DNA of 8,685 bases from an uncultured bacterium (lineage in GTDB: Bacteria; Pseudomonadota; Gammaproteobacteria; Burkholderiales; Burkholderiaceae_F), in assembly GCA_905215795.1 (NCBI GenBank), contig CAJMRV010000073.1, forward strand, positions 1 through 8,685. Direction: 5' to 3'. Numbering within the stretch: position 1 is the stretch's first letter; each line of letters opens with the position of its first letter. The notes beneath the pieces were generated by a model, which was not told the DNA's origin, made no database searches, and was given only the letters and a program-made list of their open reading frames with translations. The position numbers were made by a program, and so were the translations under genes. This document shows, one piece after another, positions 1-8,685 of this stretch.

Positions 1-52
1 TTCCCGCCCTTCGGGACTTTCACCCTTTAGATACTGCGCATGCCCAGCGCAC
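1..52 (-). mobile_element. 5' end of a group II intron, bacterial class C-like (partial, cut by window edge)
   Basis: Read on the minus strand from position 52, the sequence starts GTGCGC. It contains TGCGC (51-47) that can pair with GCGCA (39-35), then AGGGTGAAAGTCCCGAA (26-10). This layout closely follows the start of domain I of class C group II introns such as the Oceanobacillus iheyensis intron, as I recall it: GUGUGC, a short hairpin with a GGCAU loop, then AGGGUGAGAGUCCCGAA. The first hairpin keeps its pairing with different bases, which supports a folded RNA over chance. The presumed 5' splice junction falls just after a terminator hairpin, the target typical of this class. Such introns are self-splicing ribozymes that usually carry a reverse transcriptase/maturase in domain IV. 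That part, and the 3' end, would lie to the left of the window, so completeness cannot be judged. Confidence 0.75.
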
Positions 53-56
53 CGGC

Positions 57-92
57 AAAAAGGCCGTCGTTGACGAAACGACGGCCTTTTTT
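57..92. terminator. Bidirectional intrinsic terminator with perfect 15-bp stem
   Basis: Positions 57-71 are perfectly complementary to 77-91, with a 5-base loop (72-76). The stem has a GC-rich core (GGCCGTCGT) flanked by A5 on the left and T6 on the right (87-92), so it can act as a rho-independent terminator in both directions. On the minus strand it lies 84 bases beyond the RmlD-like gene's stop and would end the uvrA-rmlD transcript. Only four bases (GCCG on the minus strand) separate the hairpin from the presumed intron start at 52. Confidence 0.88.
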
Positions 93-123
93 CGTGCCTT
101 GAAGCCTCTTCGGGTTCGAAAAT

Positions 124-242
124 TGTGGACAACTCGGTGTTTTCCGCGTTTCCTTTCAAATCATGGACTTGTGAATCAAACCCACCAGGTTATCCACAGA
201 TCCACGTTTTCCTCGAGAAACTTATCCACAGACTTATCCACA
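124..242. promoter_or_regulatory. Cluster of DnaA boxes (candidate DnaA-binding locus or origin)
   Basis: Three exact copies of the DnaA box TTATCCACA lie on the plus strand at 190-198, 222-230 and 234-242. A fourth, diverged box (TTGTCCACA) lies on the minus strand at 132-124. The 57 bases between the inverted box and the first direct box are roughly half A+T, clearly richer than the surrounding genes. Three perfect 9-mers in 53 bases are very unlikely by chance in GC-rich DNA. DnaA is the replication initiator, and box clusters mark origins, titration or reactivation sites, or DnaA-regulated promoters. No dnaA, dnaN, gyrB, rpmH or par gene is in the window, so origin function is only a possibility. 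The three direct boxes lie within the end of the RmlD-like reading frame. Confidence 0.7.
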
Positions 243-1103
243 CCCTCGCCCCAGGGACGAACGGGCGGAAGGGAGTCCGCGAAAAGGGTCGCGAGGCGCG
301 TGTTCTTGGGGCGGAATCCCTGCGGCGTGGAGACCGCCTTCATCCCCGAGAGGGCCCTGGCGAAGCGGGCCGCCTCGGGCCGGCCGGAGAGCCGGTCGAC
401 GGCGTGGGCGAGCGCGTGGCGGGCGAGTTCGAAGCGGTTCACCCAGGGGCCCGCACCCACGTGGTGCACGAGGCGCTCCCCTTCATCGGGGCGCACCGAG
501 GCGAGCCAGTCGAGGGTCCACGCCGCGAGGGCGTCGTAGGACGTGGGCGTTCCCCATTCGTCATCGACGACCGTGAGGTCCCTTCCCTGCAGGGCCTGTC
601 CGAGGACGGCCGAGATGAAGTCGCGGCCCCGTCCGTGGAGCCAGCCCGCGCGGATGATCCTCGCCTGCGGGGCGGCCTCCCTCAGGAGGAGCTCCCCTTC
701 GAGCTTCGTGCGTCCGTAGACGCCGGGGAGCGATGCGGGATCGGGGCGGTCGGCCTCGGTCCAGGGCTCCGAGCCGGTACCGGGGAAGACGAAGTCCGTG
801 GAGAAATGGACGATTTCCTCAACGCGTCCGCCGAACACCTCGCCGACGAGTCCGGCGCCCACGGCGTTGACGGCGCGGGCGGCATCGGGATTCTCCTCGG
901 CGCCGGCGACGTCGGTCCACGCGGCGGTGTTGATGACCACGTCGGGGTGGTGTTCCTCGAGCGCCCTTTCAAGCGAGGCGCGGTCGGTCACGTCGACGAG
1001 GGCCCGGGGTGGCGCGGCGTGATCGATGCCGAACGCCTCGAACTCGTCGATGAAGGCGCGGGCCAGACGTCCGGCCCCGCCGAGCACGAGGAAGCGTCGG
1101 GAC

Positions 1104-1111
<8 letters not shown>
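176..1111 (-). CDS. RmlD-like sugar-nucleotide reductase (dTDP-4-dehydrorhamnose reductase family)
   Basis: This 311-residue cytoplasmic protein belongs to the extended short-chain dehydrogenase family related to RmlD, which reduces dTDP-4-dehydrorhamnose to dTDP-L-rhamnose with NAD(P)H. An N-terminal Rossmann motif GGAGRLA (11-17) stands where RmlD has GxxGQLG. NTAAWTDV (61-68), the FSTDFVFPG segment with T105 and D106, and the catalytic YxxxK pair (Y132, K136) are all present. The C-terminal RPKNTRL (267-273) matches the RmlD substrate-domain motif RPxNSRL. The length is slightly above the usual 290-300. The ATG overlaps the uvrA stop by 8 bp (ATGAGTGA), suggesting translational coupling and one transcript. 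No other rhamnose genes (rmlA, rmlB, rmlC) are nearby, so the true substrate is uncertain and no symbol is given. Its last 20 codons contain three DnaA boxes. Confidence 0.88.
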
Positions 1112-3905
<2,794 letters not shown>

Positions 3906-3978
3906 GGGTGTCCTGCGGGTCCTTAAGCGAAAAACCAACTAATAACTATAGACTTGAATCTCCCCTGAGAAAACCCGC
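3906..3978. promoter_or_regulatory. Divergent promoter region between uvrA and the MFS gene
   Basis: This 73-base intergenic region is markedly AT-rich for the window around 3921-3960, as expected for back-to-back promoters. For the plus strand, TATAGA (3947-3952) is a possible -10, with weak TTAAGC (3923-3928) 18 bases upstream. For the minus strand, TATAGT (3950-3945) is a possible -10 for uvrA, with only a poor -35 match. The two -10 candidates overlap, so transcription in one direction could interfere with the other. No CTG-N10-CAG LexA site was found here. Confidence 0.45.
3911..3914 (-). promoter_or_regulatory. Ribosome binding site deciding the uvrA start
   Basis: On the minus strand AGGA sits five bases before the ATG at 3905-3903. 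It supports this start over the upstream TTG at 3938. Confidence 0.65.
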
Positions 3979-5241
3979 ATGTCCAAATTAATACCGAGCG
4001 ACAACATGACGACATCCAGCACCGACGCACCCCAGCGGACTTCCATGACCCGGGACGAGCTCAAGTCGAGCGCCTCCCTGGCCGGGGTCTTCGCGATGCG
4101 CATGCTCGGCCTCTTCCTGATCCTGCCCGTGTTCGCGGTCTACGCCGAACACCTGCCGGGCGGGGACAGCGCCTTCCTCGTCGGTCTCACGATCGGCATC
4201 TACGGTCTCACCCAGAGCCTCTTCCAAATCCCCTTCGGCATCGCCAGCGACCGGCTCGGCCGGCGCCGCGTGATCGTCTTCGGCCTGATCATCTTCGCGC
4301 TGGGGAGCTTCCTCGCCGCCGCCTCGGGCACCATCTGGGGCGTCATGGCGGGCCGCGCCCTCCAGGGGGCGGGCGCCATTTCGGCGGCCGTCACCGCGCT
4401 GATCGCCGACTCGGTCCGTCCGGCCGTGATCACGCGCTCGATGGCCATGGTGGGCGCCTCGATCGGACTGATGTTCGCGCTGAGCCTCGTCATCGCACCG
4501 CCCCTGGCGACGCTCTTCGGCGTCGAGGGGCTCTTCACGATGACGGGCGTGCTCGCCCTGCTCGCGATCGGCGTCGTGGTGTTCCTCGTCCCGGGACGCC
4601 GCCACCGCGTCGACGAGCTCTCCGAACTCAAGGCCGTCCCCTTCGGCGAGGTCTTCCGCGACCCCGCGCTCCTGAGGCTCAACCTGGGCGTCTTCACGCT
4701 CCACGCCGTGCAGATGGCGCTCTTCGTCGTCGTCCCGCCGCGCCTCGTCGAGATGGGCCTGCCGGTGACCTCCCACTGGGAGATCTACCTGCCCGCGGTC
4801 CTGATCGCCTTCGCCGTGATGGTCAAGCCGATCATCTGGGCCGAACGCCGCCACCGCGTGACCGCGCTTCTGCGCACCGCCGCCGGCATCCTCGTGGCGA
4901 CCTTCCTCCTCTTCACGTACCTGATGCACTCGGTCTGGGAGATCAGCTTCCTCATGACGCTCTTCTTCATCGGGTTCAACCTGATGGAGGCCACGCTCCC
5001 CGGCCTCGTCTCGCGTTTCGCGCCCCCGTCGGCGAAGGGACTCGCCCTCGGAATCTACAACACCACGCAGAGCCTCGGGCTCTTCGCGGGCGGTGCCCTC
5101 GGGGGTCTCCTCTCCCAGCATTTTTCCGCCCAGAGCGTATTTTTGACCGCAGGCTTTGCTATGCTTATATGGCTGTTCGCCTCTCGAGGGCTGCGCGAAT
5201 TCCACTCGGAATCCGCGGACTCCATCAAGGCAGCGAGCTAA
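3979..5241 (+). CDS. MFS transporter, YajR-like
   Basis: This is an inner-membrane permease of the major facilitator superfamily, 420 residues with about twelve hydrophobic segments. It resembles E. coli YajR in several blocks: the first helix RMLGLFLILPVF (41-52), IGIYGLTQSLFQIPFG (72-87), the motif-A loop SDRLGRRR (90-97), GRALQGAGAI (125-134) and FNLMEATLPGL (333-343). YajR is a putative proton-driven efflux protein, so drug or metabolite export is likely but the substrate is unknown. YajR's extra C-terminal soluble domain is absent; the protein stops soon after helix 12. The start is unsure. The ATG at 3979 has only a weak GAGAA ahead of it, and its first codons (TTA, ATA) are atypical. 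ATG codons at 4006 and 4045 are alternatives, and the last, reading MTRDELK, lines up best with YajR's MTPGERR. It is divergent from uvrA and 42 bases upstream of ssb. Confidence 0.92.
   Translation: MSKLIPSDNMTTSSTDAPQRTSMTRDELKSSASLAGVFAMRMLGLFLILPVFAVYAEHLPGGDSAFLVGLTIGIYGLTQSLFQIPFGIASDRLGRRRVIVFGLIIFALGSFLAAASGTIWGVMAGRALQGAGAISAAVTALIADSVRPAVITRSMAMVGASIGLMFALSLVIAPPLATLFGVEGLFTMTGVLALLAIGVVVFLVPGRRHRVDELSELKAVPFGEVFRDPALLRLNLGVFTLHAVQMALFVVVPPRLVEMGLPVTSHWEIYLPAVLIAFAVMVKPIIWAERRHRVTALLRTAAGILVATFLLFTYLMHSVWEISFLMTLFFIGFNLMEATLPGLVSRFAPPSAKGLALGIYNTTQSLGLFAGGALGGLLSQHFSAQSVFLTAGFAMLIWLFASRGLREFHSESADSIKAAS
5143..5171 (+). promoter_or_regulatory. Probable sigma70-type promoter for ssb, inside the MFS gene
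   Basis: TTGACC (5143-5148, five of six bases of the -35 consensus) is followed after exactly 17 bases by TATATG (5166-5171, four of six at -10). Transcription would begin near 5178, giving ssb an untranslated leader of about 105 bases. The surrounding MFS codons (TTT, TTG, GCT, CTT, ATA) are AT-richer than the rest of that gene, which fits promoter constraint on coding sequence. Confidence 0.6.
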
Positions 5242-5283
5242 GGACAATACGCACAACGATCATCAATTTTTCAAGAGAGATAT

Positions 5284-5757
5284 ATGGCTTCCGTCAACAA
5301 AGTAATCCTCGTGGGCAACCTCGGCCGCGACCCCGAAAAAGTCGAATTCGGCTCCAACGGCGGCGTGCTCTGCAACCTCAGCCTCGCCACGTCCCGCCGC
5401 TACAACGACCGCAACGGCCAGCAGGTCGAAGAGACCGAATGGCACCGCGTCGTGCTCTTCGGGCGCACCGCTGAAATCGCCGTCCAGTACCTGCGCAAGG
5501 GCAGCCAGGCCTACATCGAAGGCCGCATCCGCACCCGCAAGTACACCGACAAGGAAGGCATCGAGCGCTACTCGACCGAAATCGTCGGCGAAACGCTCCA
5601 GCTGCTCGACCGCCGCGGCGACGACCGTCAGAACATCGACGACGGCTTCACGAGCGCCCCGCGCACGCGTCCCCAGCCGCAGCGCCAGGCCGCCCCGGCT
5701 CCCGCCCAGAGCGCCCCGGACTCCATCGACACCCTCGAGGAGGACGTTCCGTTCTAA
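5284..5757 (+). CDS. ssb: Single-stranded DNA-binding protein
   Basis: SSB coats single-stranded DNA during replication, recombination and repair and recruits partner proteins. The 157 residues comprise an OB fold (about 4-109), a Pro/Gln/Ala/Arg linker (about 110-148) and an acidic tip ending LEEDVPF, equivalent to the DDDIPF tip that docks partners. The OB fold carries NKVILVGNLGRDPE (5-18), TEWHRVVLFG (51-60) and YLRKGSQAYIEG (69-80), all close to E. coli SSB. DNA-stacking aromatics correspond as W53 and F59. The positions equivalent to E. coli W40 and W88 appear to be tyrosines (about Y40 and Y87). The linker is shorter and poorer in glycine than in E. coli (178 residues in total). The ATG has AGAGAG just upstream. 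A promoter in the preceding gene and a strong terminator after the stop suggest it can be transcribed alone. Confidence 0.98.
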   Translation: MASVNKVILVGNLGRDPEKVEFGSNGGVLCNLSLATSRRYNDRNGQQVEETEWHRVVLFGRTAEIAVQYLRKGSQAYIEGRIRTRKYTDKEGIERYSTEIVGETLQLLDRRGDDRQNIDDGFTSAPRTRPQPQRQAAPAPAQSAPDSIDTLEEDVPF

Positions 5758-5803
5758 TGGAGCGCCGCGCCCCTGACCGGGCACGCTGAAAACTGAATTG
5801 AAG

Positions 5804-5837
5804 AAGGGCCCCGGAGGATGATTCCTCCGGGGCCCTT
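5804..5837. terminator. Bidirectional terminator between convergent ssb and the export operon
   Basis: A perfect 15-bp stem, AAGGGCCCCGGAGGA (5804-5818) with 5823-5837, closes a 4-base loop (TGAT). The T-tract is weak on both sides: CCCCTTT on the plus strand and CTTCTTCAATT on the minus strand. It lies 46 bases past the ssb stop and 53 bases past the stop of the convergent permease gene, so it probably ends both transcripts. The flanking bases 5758-5803 and 5838-5890 show no other feature. Confidence 0.85.
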
Positions 5838-5890
5838 CCCCTTTGTGGGTTTGCGGCTTCGTGGTTCCGCGCTTTCGTGCGCTCAGACGG

Positions 5891-7099
5891 TCATTCGTGC
5901 CTGACGGCCTCGATCGGGTCGAGCCTCGCGGCGCGGCGCGCCGGGAAGTAGCCGAAGACGACGCCCGTCAGGGCGGCCACCGTGAAGGAGATGACGTTGA
6001 TCTTCAGGTCGAAGATGTAGTTCACCCCCATGTAGTGGGCGAGGCCCTGGGAGGCCGCAAAGGCGATCAGAAGGCCGATCAGTCCGCCCAGGCACCCGAG
6101 CATCAGCGACTCGATCAAGAACTGCATCATCACCTCGTGCGCCCTCGCCCCGATGGCGAGGCGGATGCCGATCTCGCGGGTGCGTTCGGTCACCGAAACG
6201 AGCATGATGTTCATGATCCCGATGCCGCCCACGATGAGGCTCACGGCGGCCACGGCGGCGAGCAACGCCGTCATGACCTTGGTCGTGGCGCCGACCTTCT
6301 GGGCGATCTCGGCCGTGTCGAGGATCTGGAAGTTGTCGTCGTCCCCGCTCGAGAGGTTGCGGCGCTCACGCATGAGCTTGGTGACGGCCGACTTCAGGCG
6401 GTCGCGGTCGCTCTCGGGGTTGATCGAGAGCAGGAGCGCGGAGATGCGGGTCGAACCGAGGATGCGGCGCTGGACCGTGGCGAGCGGCATGACGACGAGG
6501 TCGTCCTGGTCGCCGCCCATGGCGGCCGTGCCCTTGCCCTTGAGCAGCCCGACCACGCGGCAGGAGAAGCCGCCCACGCGCAGGAGCCGCCCGATCACGG
6601 GCGCGTTCTCGCCGTAGAGCTCCTTCTGGATCGTCGTGCCGATCACGCACACGGCGCTCCCGGCGGTGATCTCGCCCTCGTCGAAGGGACGTCCCTCGGC
6701 GAAGTCGCGGTTGTCGATCCTGAAGTAGTCGTTGTTGGTGCCCACGACGCGGGTCTGCCAGTTGTTCCCCTCGGCGATGATCGTCAGGGTCTTGGCGGCC
6801 TGCGGGGCCACCGACTCGACGCCGGCGATCTGCGACTTGAGCATGTGGGCGTCGTCGGGCTTGAAGCTCGGGGCGCCCACCATCTGGCCGGGCCCGAGGC
6901 GCAGGCCCGGACGGAGCATGAGCTGGTTGTTGCCGAAGGACTCGATCTGCTCGCGCACCGACTGGGTCACGCCGTTGCCGACCGTGACCATGGTGATCAC
7001 GCTCGCCACGCCGATGACGACGCCGAGCACGGTGAGGAGGCTCCTCAGGGGGTTCCTCAGGATCTGGCGGATCGCCAGGTGGAATGCGTTGAGGATCAT
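5891..7099 (-). CDS. MacB-type ABC transporter permease
   Basis: This 402-residue inner-membrane subunit belongs to a MacB/FtsX-type (type VII ABC) exporter. It has the standard topology: TM1 at about 19-40, a large periplasmic domain at about 45-270, then three C-terminal helices at about 275-302, 325-352 and 368-386. The conserved block GGIGIMNIMLVSVTERTREI (291-310) contains the coupling region contacting the ATPase. The C-terminus FPARRAARLDPIEAVRHE is typical of the family. In E. coli MacB the ATPase is fused to the N-terminus of this module; here it is a separate gene just upstream. The start overlaps the ATPase stop as ATGA (7099-7096), with a strong AGGAGG at 7113-7108. With the adaptor it would drive export of a periplasmic substrate such as a macrolide, peptide, siderophore or lipid; the sequence does not say which. 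Confidence 0.95.
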   Translation of the reverse strand: MILNAFHLAIRQILRNPLRSLLTVLGVVIGVASVITMVTVGNGVTQSVREQIESFGNNQLMLRPGLRLGPGQMVGAPSFKPDDAHMLKSQIAGVESVAPQAAKTLTIIAEGNNWQTRVVGTNNDYFRIDNRDFAEGRPFDEGEITAGSAVCVIGTTIQKELYGENAPVIGRLLRVGGFSCRVVGLLKGKGTAAMGGDQDDLVVMPLATVQRRILGSTRISALLLSINPESDRDRLKSAVTKLMRERRNLSSGDDDNFQILDTAEIAQKVGATTKVMTALLAAVAAVSLIVGGIGIMNIMLVSVTERTREIGIRLAIGARAHEVMMQFLIESLMLGCLGGLIGLLIAFAASQGLAHYMGVNYIFDLKINVISFTVAALTGVVFGYFPARRAARLDPIEAVRHE

Positions 7100-7809
7100 C
7101 GTGCCTGCCTCCTGTCGTCGGAGATGAGGAGCCCGTCCTTGAACATGAGGTGGCGCGAGGCGTACTCGGCCATCTCGGGCTCGTGGGTGACGAGCACGAT
7201 CGAGATGCCCTCCTCGCGGTTCAGGTCACGGAGGAGTTCGAGGATCTCGACGCTCCGGGCCGAGTCGAGGCTGCCGGTGGGTTCGTCGGCGAGGAGCACC
7301 TTGGGGTTGCAGACGATCGCGCGGGCGATCGCCACGCGCTGCTGCTGGCCGCCCGAGAGTTCCGCGGGTGTGTGGCGCTCCCATTCGGCGAGTCCGACGC
7401 GCGCGAGTGCGGCGCGGGAGCGCTCGATGCGCTCGGCCTTGGGAACTCCCCGGTAGATGAGCGGGAGCTCCACGTTCTCGAGGGCGGTCGTCCTCGCCAG
7501 GAGGTTGAAGCCCTGGAAGACGAAGCCGAAGTAGTAGCGGCGCAGGAGCGCGCGCTGGTCCCCGTCGAGCTTCTCGACGTGCACCCCGTTGAAGAGGTAG
7601 CTCCCGGAACTCGGGCGGTCGAGCGTGCCGATGATGTTCATCGTCGTCGACTTCCCGGAGCCCGAGGCCCCCATGATGGCCACGAATTCGCCCTCGTCGA
7701 TCGTGAAGTCGATCCCCTTGAGCGCTTCGAAGGAGGCCTTGCCCACGCCGAACCGCTTCCTGACGTCGCGGAATTCGATGAGCGGGCGGCCTTTGGTGGT
7801 GTCAGTCAT
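7096..7809 (-). CDS. MacB/LolD-type ABC transporter ATP-binding protein
   Basis: This 237-residue cytoplasmic ATPase powers the permease encoded directly downstream. All nucleotide-binding motifs are intact: Walker A GASGSGKST (47-55), Q-loop Q99 in FVFQGFNLL, signature LSGGQQQR (151-158), Walker B VLLADEP with D175 and E176, D-loop SLD (180-182) and switch H209. The sequence places it in the MacB/LolD/FtsE group: MNIIGTLDRPSSG follows Walker A, and the signature carries QQQR. The length is normal for a stand-alone subunit of this group. The ATG at 7809 has GGGAG at 7820-7816. It begins 16 bases after the adaptor's stop and its own stop overlaps the permease start, so the three genes form one operon. 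LolD itself is less likely because the neighbours are MacA- and MacB-type, not LolC/LolE. Confidence 0.96.
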   Translation of the reverse strand: MTDTTKGRPLIEFRDVRKRFGVGKASFEALKGIDFTIDEGEFVAIMGASGSGKSTTMNIIGTLDRPSSGSYLFNGVHVEKLDGDQRALLRRYYFGFVFQGFNLLARTTALENVELPLIYRGVPKAERIERSRAALARVGLAEWERHTPAELSGGQQQRVAIARAIVCNPKVLLADEPTGSLDSARSVEILELLRDLNREEGISIVLVTHEPEMAEYASRHLMFKDGLLISDDRRQAR

Positions 7810-7825
7810 CCGTTTCTCCCGGGCC

Positions 7826-8685
7826 TCACTTCGCGGAGCCCTTCTTCTTCTGGTCGATCACGACCTCGTCGCCGGCCTTCAGGTCGCCCGTGAGGACGGC
7901 CGACTCGACGCCGTTGTTGAGGCCCGTGGTGACCCGGACGCGTTCGGGCACGCCGCCGCGCATCACGTAGAGCGTGCGCACGGTCTCGCCGTGGACGACG
8001 ACGTCCTTCTTGTGCTTCTGCACTTCGGTGCGGTGCGGAGGACCGGCCTTGATCTTCACCTTGGCCTGGCCCGTCTTCTGAGCGGGCGGCTCGTAGCGGA
8101 AGGCCGAGTTCGGGACGACGAGCGCGTCGTCCTCGTGGCCCGTGGCGATCGTCGTCGAGGCGGTCATGCCGGGCCTGAGCAGCTTGTCCTTGTTGTTGAC
8201 GGTGAGGTAGGCCGTGTATGTGACGACGTTGCCGTTCCTCGTGGCGCCGAAGGCCACCTTCGTGAGGTCGGCCTTGAAGCGTTCGTTCGGATAGGAGCTC
8301 ACCGTGAAGTACGAGGGCTGGCCGGGTTTGACGACGCCGATGTCGGCCTCGTCGACGGCCACTTCGAGTTCAAGCTCGGAGAGGTCGCTGGCGAGCTCGA
8401 GGAGCTCGACGGCCTGCAGGCTCGCGGCCACGGCGTAGCCGGGCTCGACCGAGCGCTTGAGCACGACGCCGTCGATCGGCGAGCGGATGAGCGTCTTGCC
8501 GAGGTCGGTCCTCGCCATGTCGAGCGAGGCCTTGGCGCTCTGGATCGAGGCGCGGGCCACCGAGAGCGTGGCGCCGGCGGTCTTCACGAGCGCCTTCTGG
8601 GCGTCCATCTCGTGCGCCGAGGGCAGGCGTCTGTTGCTGGTGCGGCGCCGTTCCTCGTCGCGGTTCACTTTGGTCCGGCCCTCGT
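7826..8685 (-). CDS. MacA-like periplasmic adaptor (membrane-fusion protein), N-terminus outside window
   Basis: About 285 C-terminal residues of a HlyD/MacA-type adaptor are visible. The frame stays open to the right edge, so an in-frame GTG at 8668 is probably not the start. Counted from the edge, residues about 15-63 form the second arm of the coiled-coil hairpin, rich in Ala, Leu, Lys and Arg. They are followed by the second lipoyl half-motif (LIRSPIDGVVLKRSVEPGYAV, about 65-85), the beta-barrel domain (about 95-180, ending LRPGMTASTTIA) and the membrane-proximal domain up to GDEVVIDQ. A lysine-rich stretch (about 200-227) is inserted before the membrane-proximal domain. The signal anchor, first lipoyl half and first hairpin arm should lie to the right. 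Adaptors of this kind link a MacB permease to a TolC-type channel. It is the first visible gene of the export operon. Confidence 0.92.
   Translation of the reverse strand, partial: EGRTKVNRDEERRRTSNRRLPSAHEMDAQKALVKTAGATLSVARASIQSAKASLDMARTDLGKTLIRSPIDGVVLKRSVEPGYAVAASLQAVELLELASDLSELELEVAVDEADIGVVKPGQPSYFTVSSYPNERFKADLTKVAFGATRNGNVVTYTAYLTVNNKDKLLRPGMTASTTIATGHEDDALVVPNSAFRYEPPAQKTGQAKVKIKAGPPHRTEVQKHKKDVVVHGETVRTLYVMRGGVPERVRVTTGLNNGVESAVLTGDLKAGDEVVIDQKKKGSAK

Noticed and set aside
199..206. A fifth DnaA box around GATCCACG
   Set aside because: It matches the 9-mer consensus at only about six positions, too weak to count next to three exact copies.
3906..3938. Longer UvrA starting at the TTG at 3938
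   Set aside because: The 11 added residues do not resemble UvrA, whereas the ATG at 3905 has an AGGA site at proper spacing and the family's N-terminus.
3988..5256. 422-codon minus-strand frame opposite the MFS gene
   Set aside because: Its composition is highly charged and repetitive (Glu, Asp, Arg, His), as expected from the complement of hydrophobic codons. The plus strand encodes a clear transporter.
5242..5283. SOS (LexA) box upstream of ssb
   Set aside because: I looked for CTG-N10-CAG palindromes in the gap and the end of the MFS gene and saw none.
5843..7456. 537-codon plus-strand frame opposite the permease and ATPase genes
   Set aside because: It crosses two real genes and their junction and has shadow-type composition (Asp, His, Gly, Arg) with no motif. 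It also begins right after the terminator without a promoter or ribosome binding site that I can see.
8666..8668. GTG at 8668 as the adaptor's true start
   Set aside because: The frame continues open to the window edge, and the protein would lack the first hairpin arm, first lipoyl half and signal anchor that the family requires.

Overview
The window is GC-rich, densely packed bacterial chromosome. Its proteins (UvrA, SSB with a DxPF-type tip, a YajR-like transporter, MacA/MacB-type efflux parts) and the order uvrA / MFS transporter / ssb point to a betaproteobacterium of the order Burkholderiales. A Sutterella-like gut lineage is possible, but that is an inference from gene order and protein style, not a search result.

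Left edge (1-250). Read on the minus strand, the first 52 bases look like the 5' end of a group II intron of bacterial class C. It abuts a perfect 15-bp terminator hairpin (57-91), the usual target of that class, and the rest of the intron lies outside the window. A cluster of DnaA boxes follows: three exact TTATCCACA copies plus one diverged inverted copy at 124-242. Three of the boxes lie inside the last codons of an RmlD-like gene.

Repair block (176-3978). uvrA (nucleotide excision repair) and an RmlD-like NAD(P)-dependent sugar-nucleotide reductase form a minus-strand pair with an 8-bp overlap. uvrA is transcribed divergently from an MFS transporter across a short AT-rich intergenic region. 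No LexA-type SOS box was seen there.

Transporter and ssb block (3979-5757). A YajR-like MFS permease lacking YajR's extra C-terminal domain is followed by ssb. ssb appears to have its own sigma70-type promoter buried in the last codons of the transporter gene. A perfect 15-bp bidirectional terminator (5804-5837) separates ssb from the convergent operon to its right.

Export operon (5891-8685, minus strand). A membrane-fusion protein (cut by the right edge), an ABC ATPase and a MacB-type permease are tightly linked. Together they should form a tripartite inner-membrane-to-periplasm export pump in which MacB is split into two proteins. No TolC-type outer-membrane gene lies in the window.

Most genes are ordinary housekeeping. 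The points most worth a second look are the intron/terminator junction and the DnaA-box cluster embedded in coding sequence. I did not find a convincing wholly new system.
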